This document shows, piece after piece, positions 1-6,111 of a DNA stretch of 64,000 bases (positions within the stretch are counted from its first letter, which is position 1; the number at the start of each line of letters is the position of its first letter). A program made the translations under genes and the position numbers. The notes under the pieces were generated by a model. It was not told the DNA's origin. It was given only the letters and a program-made list of their open reading frames with translations, and made no database searches. Source of the DNA: Apibacter mensalis (lineage in GTDB: Bacteria > Bacteroidota > Bacteroidia > Flavobacteriales > Weeksellaceae); assembly GCF_001418685.1 (NCBI RefSeq), contig NZ_LIVM01000003.1, positions 1 to 64,000 on the forward strand, read 5' to 3'.

Positions 1-1059
1 TCCTTATTGGAAAAAGGTACGGTTGAAGTGAGCCAAGCTGTGGAAAGACAAAAGCTTAAACGCCGGCACGTGTTGTTTTTAGAAGCTAAGACCAATAATC
101 CTAACTTACGTTTGGGAGACATCGTGAAGCTCAAAGCCTGGATGCCTAAAAGTGGGCTGTTTAAGGACGGAGAAGTTCCTTTGGAGCAGTACAAGATCAT
201 AGAAATCACCCATTATCAAGACATTACCGAAGGTTATTACAATGAATTGGTAGGAATACCTGTCCATAACATCGTTCCGGAATATATGGACGAAGATGCT
301 CTGCCGCTATGCGAAGAGCAATCGGCCATAGTAACCGATAACAACGATCCGCAAGGAATGAGCAGAATACGAGTACAATTTCCCTGGCAGAAGCCCTTTA
401 ACGGAATGACCCCGTGGATCCGCTCCATTACTCCCTATGCAGGGAAAGGAAAGGGAATGCACATTGTACCGGAGATAGGCGAAGAGGTAATCGTTACTTT
501 TGAAAACGGAAATGCCGAAAAGCCGGTGAGCTTGGGTGCCATGTTCAACGGGGAAGCTAAATCCGGACATGGGGGTGCCGGAAATTATATGAAAGGCTTG
601 CAAACGGTCAGCGGAAATAAATTACTAATGAACGACCAAAAGGGTTCTGTTTTATTGGAAGATCATGGGAAAACAAGCATGAAATTTGACGGTGCGGGCA
701 ATTCTTCTATAGGTACTTCGTCTTCTCAAGTTATTACGGTTGGAGGCTGTAAGGAAGCTCCGGATGGTAAATCTTTACTAAAAATGGACAAGGACGGCAA
801 TATCAATCTGGAAGGAAAAACTAAAATTACTCTTAAAGTTGGGAATAACACCATTACCCTGACAAAAGACGGAATATTCACCAAGGCAGAAACAGGGGAA
901 GTTAAAACCATTGCAAAAGCAGGTTCGGTTACCATTAAAAGTGAATCCGATCAAATTACCATTAGCGCCTCAACCGCTAATACTATAGAAGGTGCGGATA
1001 TACAGATTTTTGGTAATGGAAGTATAATAGTAGATTCCCCCGACACCGACATAACCTAA
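1..1059 (+). CDS. vgrG: VgrG-type type VI secretion spike protein (5' end cut by window)
   Basis: This is the C-terminal 352 codons of a Vgr-family spike protein. The reading frame is open from base 1, so the true start lies outside the window. The visible part holds a gp5-like OB-fold core: DPQGMSRIRVQFPW, then the family motif EIGEEVIVTFENGNAEKP, followed by GAMFNG. After it come repetitive short beta-strand stretches (SVLLEDHGKTS, NINLEGKTKITLKV) expected of the trimeric needle. VgrG proteins sit at the tip of the type VI secretion tube, carry a PAAR-like tip and deliver effectors into rival cells. The next gene starts 15 bases downstream and encodes such a PAAR-like effector, so the two are very likely co-transcribed and co-delivered. 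The family call is secure; the cargo pairing is inferred from adjacency. Confidence 0.9.
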   Translation, partial: SLLEKGTVEVSQAVERQKLKRRHVLFLEAKTNNPNLRLGDIVKLKAWMPKSGLFKDGEVPLEQYKIIEITHYQDITEGYYNELVGIPVHNIVPEYMDEDALPLCEEQSAIVTDNNDPQGMSRIRVQFPWQKPFNGMTPWIRSITPYAGKGKGMHIVPEIGEEVIVTFENGNAEKPVSLGAMFNGEAKSGHGGAGNYMKGLQTVSGNKLLMNDQKGSVLLEDHGKTSMKFDGAGNSSIGTSSSQVITVGGCKEAPDGKSLLKMDKDGNINLEGKTKITLKVGNNTITLTKDGIFTKAETGEVKTIAKAGSVTIKSESDQITISASTANTIEGADIQIFGNGSIIVDSPDTDIT

Positions 1060-1074
1060 CCCAAACACAGGAAT

Positions 1075-2670
1075 ATGCCACATGAATTAGAATACATAGT
1101 CGATCAGGCAGTCATGTTATGCGACGAAGGAATAAAACCCGATTACTTTAACAGCACGCATAATGCCAATGTAAAAATAAACGGATGTAAAGTCTGCACC
1201 ACCGCCGATAAAATCCCAATAACCAATATACCCGCATTTGGGATATGCCAAAAAACGCAACAACCCTGCGTACCGGCTCCGTTAGAATGGAAAGACACCT
1301 ACAAAGTAAAAGTCAAAGGCAACCAAACCCTACTCTATAAAAGCACCTTACCGTGCAGCTTAGGCGGCAAAATAGAATTTATAACCAGCGGACAAATCCC
1401 CGTAAGCCGAGAAGACTTAGATAAACTGACCGAAGAAAACGCCGAAGACCCGCCGCAAGAAGAAGAGGACGGCTTAAGTTGGTGGGATGTAGTAGAAATG
1501 GTACCCTTTATAGGCGGTGCGGTCGGTATAGTACGTTCAGGAAGTAAAGGAGACTGGGTAGGCATTGGATTGAGCGCAGCCTCTTTAGCACTAGATATAG
1601 GAGGAGTATTTTCCTTAGGCGCAGGAAATGCCGCTTCAGCAACAGTAAAAACAGGAAAACTAGCAAAAGCGGCCAGTAAAGTAGGCAAGGCAGCATCCAA
1701 AATAAGTAAAGCCGCCCTGACCGCAGGCGGAAAACTGCTAACCAAAGCAAGCGCTAAAGCAGCAGCCAAAGCCCTTGCCAAAAAAACCGACGACATAATC
1801 ATACGGTACGGCAAAGTATGCGTATTTGCCTGTTTTCCTGCCGGAACGCCTGTTCACACACAGCAAGGCATAAAAAAAATAGAACAAATACGCGAGGGCG
1901 ATCGGGTATGGTCGCAGCACCAAACCAGCGGCGAAATAAGCCTGAAAAAAGTAACCGCCATTATCCGCAAAGAGATAGACACCACCGTACAAATAGAACT
2001 GGAAGGCGAAACCATAGAAACCACCGCCGAACACCCCTTCTATACCAAACAAGGCTGGAAAGATGCCGCCGACCTCACCGAACAAGACCACATACAAACC
2101 AAAAATAAAAAATGGTACCGCGTAAAAGGACAAAACTTTCTTTATACTAAGAAAAAAGTCTATAATTTTGAAGTAGAAGACTGGCACACCTACTTTGTGG
2201 GCAAACTCGCTTGGTGGGTGCATAACGCTAAGCCTTGCTTGAGCAGTATAAAACATTTACCAGAATGGTTAAAAAAAATAGTAAAAGGAAATTACTTTAA
2301 TTATATTAGGCAAAGTTTTTATAAAAGGATCGGCGGTTTTAATGAGGTTGTTTTACAAACAGGCAAAAGGCTTGACAGCTACATACCCGGTGTAGAAATA
2401 GTAAGCCGAAAATTTACACAGTTAGGGAAAGTAACAGAAAGAACAGCAAAAAAATATATTGATGAAATCACTAGCAAATACGCCCCCGGTACGGTTATCA
2501 AAAACACCAAACGTAATGCGGAAGCCATTGCAAGAGGAGGAGACAAATTGAAAGGAAAGATGATTTTAGAAGTACCTAGACAAACAGAAAAAATTTCCAA
2601 AGAAGTTTTAGAGTACGCGGCTAAACGTAACGTAACAATAAGAGATGTATCAGGTAAAATATATAAATAA
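1075..2670 (+). CDS. Type VI effector: DUF4280 (PAAR-like) + pre-toxin Hint + C-terminal nuclease-like toxin
   Basis: A 531-residue polymorphic toxin. Residues 1-105 are a DUF4280 domain (VMLCDEG, ITNIPAFGIC, PCVPAP, LPCSLGGKI), the PAAR-like tip that caps VgrG. Residues 136-235 are an Ala/Gly/Lys-rich helical, partly hydrophobic stretch. Residues 251-385 are a Hint autoprocessing domain: CFPAGTPV with the first Cys at 253, TAEHPFYT, and the end block WVHNA. Residues 386-531 are the toxin. The D434, E441 and SRK446 spacing with FTQL looks like a restriction-endonuclease-fold (Tox-REase-type) nuclease, but this assignment comes from motif memory only. Base composition drops sharply after the Hint end. 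The gene follows vgrG by 15 bases and is followed by its likely immunity gene. DUF4280 and Hint calls are strong; the nuclease call is moderate. Confidence 0.88.
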   Translation: MPHELEYIVDQAVMLCDEGIKPDYFNSTHNANVKINGCKVCTTADKIPITNIPAFGICQKTQQPCVPAPLEWKDTYKVKVKGNQTLLYKSTLPCSLGGKIEFITSGQIPVSREDLDKLTEENAEDPPQEEEDGLSWWDVVEMVPFIGGAVGIVRSGSKGDWVGIGLSAASLALDIGGVFSLGAGNAASATVKTGKLAKAASKVGKAASKISKAALTAGGKLLTKASAKAAAKALAKKTDDIIIRYGKVCVFACFPAGTPVHTQQGIKKIEQIREGDRVWSQHQTSGEISLKKVTAIIRKEIDTTVQIELEGETIETTAEHPFYTKQGWKDAADLTEQDHIQTKNKKWYRVKGQNFLYTKKKVYNFEVEDWHTYFVGKLAWWVHNAKPCLSSIKHLPEWLKKIVKGNYFNYIRQSFYKRIGGFNEVVLQTGKRLDSYIPGVEIVSRKFTQLGKVTERTAKKYIDEITSKYAPGTVIKNTKRNAEAIARGGDKLKGKMILEVPRQTEKISKEVLEYAAKRNVTIRDVSGKIYK

Positions 2671-3267
2671 ATCAAAATAAAGGAAATAAACTATGATAGT
2701 AAAGTATTTAGGGTTTTTTATGCAAAAAATAAAAGATCAAGGTAGCTCCGTTGCACTATGGGACACATGGAATAATACTAAATTTGAGAAAAAAGTAGAA
2801 AAAGGCAAACTCACCTCTGAAGAAGTCGCTAAATATAACCACGAGCATTTATTGGGATATGAGTTTTGCGTATTACACTCCGAAAAATCACTTTACCCCT
2901 ATTGTTACGTTACGATAGTGCCTAGAAATAAACATGTTGGCGTTGATTTTATCGATAATGAAGGTCGCAACTATTTATCTTATCTTTTTAATGAAGTAAA
3001 AGAAGACCGCACCTTATTTTTAGAAGAAGTTTGGTTTTATCAATTTATCCCAGGAAACAGCAGCGAAGACCAAGAGTACCGTATGCACTTTGCATTTGAT
3101 CAGGACGGAAACTATGCTGCCCGAAAATATATCGATTCTAAGGGGAAATACGAAGATTACGAAGGCAATCAAAAACTCGACTTTTCAGGCTTATACGAAA
3201 AATATCCCGAATTTGGACAATACGAAGGCATAATCCAACTCGAACGCCCGGTGTTGAATGATATTAT
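2590..3267 (+). repeat. Direct repeat unit 1 (toxin tail + immunity gene)
   Basis: Bases 2590-3267 realign with 4034-4711 at a constant offset of 1444 with no gap. The unit covers the last 27 codons of the toxin, the 22-base spacer with the ribosome binding site, and almost all of the immunity gene. From about 3065 to the end only one base differs. Confidence 0.93.
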
Positions 3268-3274
3268 TTCTTGA
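2693..3274 (+). CDS. Putative immunity protein, copy 1 (cognate to the preceding toxin)
   Basis: A 193-residue acidic soluble protein with no signal peptide and no family that I recognise. It starts 22 bases after the toxin stop, with a Shine-Dalgarno-like AAAGGA about 10 bases before ATG. In polymorphic toxin loci the gene right after the toxin normally encodes the immunity protein that binds and blocks the toxin in the producer cell, so this function is inferred from position. A second gene at 4137 encodes a protein differing at only 12 of 193 positions by my hand alignment. Those differences fall mostly in residues 17-100, while residues 127-192 are identical. It could instead be an adaptor, but its size and place favour immunity. 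Confidence 0.72.
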   Translation: MIVKYLGFFMQKIKDQGSSVALWDTWNNTKFEKKVEKGKLTSEEVAKYNHEHLLGYEFCVLHSEKSLYPYCYVTIVPRNKHVGVDFIDNEGRNYLSYLFNEVKEDRTLFLEEVWFYQFIPGNSSEDQEYRMHFAFDQDGNYAARKYIDSKGKYEDYEGNQKLDFSGLYEKYPEFGQYEGIIQLERPVLNDIIS

Positions 3275-3293
3275 TATAACAAATCAAAAATAG

Positions 3294-3350
3294 GCATCTG
3301 ATAAAGCTGTACGTATACTAGATGATATTTCTAAATTACCCGGATTATAA
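3294..3350 (+). pseudogene. Possible orphan toxin C-terminal tail (fragment 1)
   Basis: A 19-codon in-frame remnant ending in TAA; it reads ASDKAVRILDDISKLPGL. A TAG lies directly upstream in the same frame. It sits 23 bases before the immunity-type gene at 3374, which matches the toxin-to-immunity gap at 2670-2693 and the second tail at 4005-4114. I read it as the end of a displaced toxin module whose immunity gene was kept. It is too short for an independent family call and could be chance. Confidence 0.4.
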
Positions 3351-3373
3351 AATTAATTAATAATATTAAACAT

Positions 3374-3982
3374 ATGTACACATTAAAATTCGCACAATAC
3401 AATAACACTATGAAAGAAGTAATGTCTGAAGAAGATACTTTAGAGAATATAGTAGATCTTAGCCTTGATAGGAAACCAACAGCAGAAGACAAAAAACATC
3501 TCAAGAATGCAGAAGATTGGGCCAAGTATGCTTTTGATAATGATAAAGAATACTATGTCACCTTTTTTAAAGGTGGTGAGCCTATAGCATGCGTAAATAA
3601 TTATTTTGAAACGATAAGTATTGATTTTCTAACTTATCATAATGGTGAATTGTTTATTTATCTTTTTATGGTTTATGATAAAGAAAAAGGATCGCATAAT
3701 AAGGATGTGGATGGAAAAATATTTTTACGTCAGATTAATTTATATGATGAAGATGCAGATAAAAGAATAACTAATGAAATTTTTTTTAAGGATAACGGCA
3801 TTATGAATGTTGAGACCATTACAGAAACAAAAAGACCGGAGTTTAGAATGGATTATGAAGAAAAAGAAACCCAAGTAAACTTATCACATAATTGGCTAAG
3901 AAAACCCCAAAATTACACAGATTACGAATACTTATTTGATTATCAAAACATTTTAAAACCTGAATATTTAGATTTACCATAA
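3374..3982 (+). CDS. Putative orphan immunity protein, unrelated to its neighbours
   Basis: A 202-residue acidic soluble protein without signal peptide or recognised domain. It shows no visible similarity to the 193-residue immunity pair on either side. It lies between two toxin-tail remnants and is in the same orientation as the effector operon. The most likely role, by position only, is an immunity protein retained after its own toxin module was lost, still guarding against relatives that carry that toxin. The start ATG at 3374 gives the longest frame; a second in-frame ATG lies 12 codons in (NNTMKEV). Its base composition is low in GC like the toxin tip, unlike the DUF4280-Hint part. Confidence 0.6.
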   Translation: MYTLKFAQYNNTMKEVMSEEDTLENIVDLSLDRKPTAEDKKHLKNAEDWAKYAFDNDKEYYVTFFKGGEPIACVNNYFETISIDFLTYHNGELFIYLFMVYDKEKGSHNKDVDGKIFLRQINLYDEDADKRITNEIFFKDNGIMNVETITETKRPEFRMDYEEKETQVNLSHNWLRKPQNYTDYEYLFDYQNILKPEYLDLP

Positions 3983-4004
3983 TATTTTATTGTGCATTCT
4001 TGTA

Positions 4005-4114
4005 GTTATTAAAAACCCCGAACGTAATGCGGAAAAATTTCCAAAGAAGTTTTAGAGTATGCGGCTGAAAAGGGTGTAACAATAAGAGATGTATCAGGTA
4101 AAATATATAAATAA
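4005..4114 (+). pseudogene. Decayed second copy of the toxin C-terminus
   Basis: Bases 4005-4033 read VIKNPERNAE, matching VIKNTKRNAE at toxin residues 474-483. Then a deletion removes about 20 codons and shifts the frame. From 4034 the toxin frame resumes as KISKEVLEYAAEKGV and continues through TIRDVSGKIYK to the same stop (4112-4114). In the upstream frame the join produces a TAG. Substitutions such as AEKGV for AKRNV show this was a different allele, not a fresh copy. It is placed exactly as the intact tail is: 22 bases before the immunity paralogue at 4137. This is an orphan toxin tip with its immunity gene. Confidence 0.88.
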
Positions 4115-4711
4115 ATCAAAATAAAGGAAATAAACTATGATAGTAAAGTATTTAGGATTTTTTATGCAAAAAATAAAAGATCAAACAAGTTCAGTAAGCA
4201 GATGGGACACATGGAATAATACCAAATTTAGAAATAAAGTAGAAAAAGGCAAACTCACCTCTGAAGAAGTCGCTAAATATAACTACGAGCATTTATTGGG
4301 ATATGAGTTTTGCGTACTACACTCCGAGAAATCACTTTACCCCTATTGTTACGTTACGATAGTGCCTAGAAATAAACATGTTGGCGTTTATTTTATCGAT
4401 AATGAAGGAAGAACATATTTAAAATATCTTTTCGATGAAGTAAAAGAAGACCGCACCCTATTTTTAGAAGAAGTTTGGTTTTATCAATTTATCCCTGGAA
4501 ACAGCAGCGAAGAGCAAGAGTACCGTATGCACTTTGCATTTGATCAGGACGGAAACTATGCTGCCCGAAAATATATCGATTCTAAGGGGAAATACGAAGA
4601 TTACGAAGGCAATCAAAAACTCGACTTTTCAGGCTTATACGAAAAATATCCCGAATTTGGACAATACGAAGGCATAATCCAACTCGAACGCCCGGTGTTG
4701 AATGATATTAT
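4034..4711 (+). repeat. Direct repeat unit 2 (toxin tail + immunity gene)
   Basis: Second copy of the 678-base unit at 2590-3267, same strand, no gaps. Differences are concentrated in the first half of the immunity gene. The distal half is almost identical, which points to recent duplication or gene conversion. Recombination between the copies would delete the gene at 3374. Confidence 0.93.
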
Positions 4712-4718
4712 CTTTTAA
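4137..4718 (+). CDS. Putative immunity protein, copy 2
   Basis: A 193-residue paralogue of the protein at 2693, 181 of 193 residues identical by hand count. It keeps the same AAAGGA ribosome binding site and the same 22-base distance from a toxin tail, but that tail is now only a remnant. Differences include GSSVAL to TSSVSR near residue 20, FEKK to FRNK at 31-34, D85Y and S96K. Several reverse charge or bulk, as expected where an immunity protein must fit a variant toxin surface. By position it is an orphan immunity gene for the related allele whose toxin has been lost. The biochemical function is not shown by sequence. Confidence 0.72.
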   Translation: MIVKYLGFFMQKIKDQTSSVSRWDTWNNTKFRNKVEKGKLTSEEVAKYNYEHLLGYEFCVLHSEKSLYPYCYVTIVPRNKHVGVYFIDNEGRTYLKYLFDEVKEDRTLFLEEVWFYQFIPGNSSEEQEYRMHFAFDQDGNYAARKYIDSKGKYEDYEGNQKLDFSGLYEKYPEFGQYEGIIQLERPVLNDIIF

Positions 4719-4739
4719 TTTATTTATAAATATAAAAAT

Positions 4740-5324
4740 ATGATTAGTTGTATAAAATACGATTCGAAGCAGAGAAAAAGAGAATATTTTGAAATAGATG
4801 ATTTAGAAACTCTAATTATTCAATTTGAATCATTACCCGATTATTCAGGAACCACCCTTGAGTTAAAAAAAAACACTATTAAATTAAAATTTCAAGTAAC
4901 CTATGATGATTATTATAGAATCACCTTTTACGTAGAAGAGCATGATAAATCTATTTTGGAGAAAAAAGAATTTGGGCTTAAATGCATAACTTTATTTTTT
5001 GAAGATGATGAAAAATTTAAAGATTTAGCTGAAAACCCTTTAGAGTATTTCAAAAAAGACAGAAAGGTTACTAGATCAGAAATTTTTAATGACCAGATAA
5101 ATACTACTGTTATATCACAAACTAAAAAAAATTTAATTAATGCCCAAATTTACAAAACCTATAAAGGAAAAAACTATACTAAAGAAGAATGGGTAAAATT
5201 AGAACAAAAGTTATTCGAAACTTATGCCCAAAAAAATAATTTGAGAACCGCTATAGATATAGAAAAAGAAAAGAGGAAAAAAGAAGGAGGCTTTTTCTTA
5301 GGCGAGAAAGAAGTAAAGGATTAA
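4740..5324 (+). CDS. Hypothetical protein of the effector island, possible immunity protein
   Basis: A 194-residue, charged, soluble protein that I do not recognise. Its C-terminal third is Lys/Glu-rich and probably helical (KNYTKEEWVKLEQK, then KKEGGFFLGEKEVKD). It begins 21 bases after the immunity paralogue stop and shares its strand, so it may be the last gene of the same transcript. Its residues around YAQKNNLRTAID recur in a broken gene at 5859-6041 as YAQKYNLRTAID, so it belongs to a family that had at least two members here. An immunity or effector-chaperone role is possible; there is no direct evidence for either. Confidence 0.55.
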   Translation: MISCIKYDSKQRKREYFEIDDLETLIIQFESLPDYSGTTLELKKNTIKLKFQVTYDDYYRITFYVEEHDKSILEKKEFGLKCITLFFEDDEKFKDLAENPLEYFKKDRKVTRSEIFNDQINTTVISQTKKNLINAQIYKTYKGKNYTKEEWVKLEQKLFETYAQKNNLRTAIDIEKEKRKKEGGFFLGEKEVKD

Positions 5325-5417
5325 TTAATAGATATAAGTAATATCAAACACAGTGTAGTTAAGCGGTTAAATTCTGCTTAAACTAAATAATAGAAACGAA
5401 AGTAAAAACATGCATTA

Positions 5418-5771
5418 ATGGAACATACTATAACAGAAGATTCCGTATTGCAATGTAATATGGATACTACCTCATCCCAATTATCAGTAACAAGTCAGCA
5501 ATTGTTTTCAATAGATAATAAATTCGTCGCCACATAAAAAGATAAACAACCCATACAAAATATAAAACTCTTCGGAAAGTGCAAATTAAAACCAACTGCA
5601 GGTGGATATTTGCCATGTATGCCTAGTCCTGAGTGTTGGAAACAAACATCTAATAAAAATAAAATTAATGAATCTTTATTATTGCTTAATACATCCATCT
5701 GCACCTGTTCAATGGGCGGGACAATTACGATTAAAAATAAAGGGTATACAGGAGATAACTTATCTGATTGA
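5418..5771 (+). pseudogene. Stand-alone DUF4280 (PAAR-like) gene with an in-frame stop
   Basis: From ATG at 5418 one frame runs 118 codons to TGA at 5769-5771 and is interrupted only by TAA at 5535-5537 (codon 40). On both sides the translation carries DUF4280 features: VLQCNMD, then QPIQNIKLFGKC, YLPCMPSP, and CTCSMGGTI. The length and motif order match the spike-tip domain at the start of the 1075 effector but without any toxin. A single nonsense mutation is the simplest reading. Sequencing error or stop readthrough are the alternatives. The intact form would be a separate T6SS tip protein that pairs with a VgrG and an unfused effector. Confidence 0.85.
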
Positions 5772-5818
5772 TACTAATTTTGAGAATCAAGTAAAGTAAA
5801 GCTAAATTTTTATAGAAA

Positions 5819-5861
5819 AGTAACGGAATGACCCCGTGGATTCTATCCATTAGTCCCTATG
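5819..5861 (+). pseudogene. Fragment of a second vgrG
   Basis: Bases 5819-5860 translate to SNGMTPWILSISPYE, matching FNGMTPWIRSITPYA in the OB-fold of the VgrG at the window start (near base 400). DNA identity is high over this stretch, then homology ends abruptly inside the start of the next broken gene. This is a scrap left by recombination with another vgrG copy. Confidence 0.8.
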
Positions 5862-6041
5862 AAATATCCTAACACTTACCCAAATGAATTAACAGACAAA
5901 GTGTTAGATTATTATCATGAACATGGTTTATGGGAGGCTAGAAAAATAGAAGAACGGTGAAAAATCAAGGAAGAGGAACTATGGAAACAATATGCCCAAA
6001 AATATAATTTAAGAACCGCTATAGATGAAAAAAAATATTAA
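5859..6041 (+). pseudogene. Broken small gene related to the 4740 protein
   Basis: From ATG 5859 the frame runs to TAA 6039-6041 with a single internal TGA at 5958-5960. The part after the stop (EEELWKQYAQKYNLRTAID) resembles the C-terminal region of the protein at 4740. The first 33 codons (starting MKYPNTYPNELTDKVLDYY) have no match in the window. The ATG arises right at the vgrG scrap junction, so the start may be artificial. I read it as a decayed relative of the 4740 gene, linked to the dead DUF4280/vgrG set next to it. Confidence 0.6.
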
Positions 6042-6111
6042 ATTATTTTCTGTTGTCTTACATTTTAAAGAAATCTTATAGGTAACGGTGATAGTTTAAA
6101 TTGCTTTTTTA

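Noticed and set aside
1335-1814. Long antisense frame inside the DUF4280-Hint gene
   Set aside because: It mirrors the Ala/Lys-rich codons of the real gene, has no start signal and no domain.
1818-2108. Arg/Asn/His-rich frame overlapping the Hint domain on the plus strand
   Set aside because: A frame-shifted shadow of the Hint coding sequence, made possible by its higher GC content.
5325-5378. In-frame extension after the 4740 gene stop, ending in HSVVKRLNSA and TAA, as a further toxin tail
   Set aside because: It continues the frame of the gene before it, has no match elsewhere, and is not followed by an immunity gene at the usual distance. Chance is as likely.
6042-6111. Inverted repeat GTGATA/TATCAC near 6088-6117 as a terminator for the helicase gene
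   Set aside because: Only 6 bp of stem with a 15-base loop, and it overlaps the gene's stop region.
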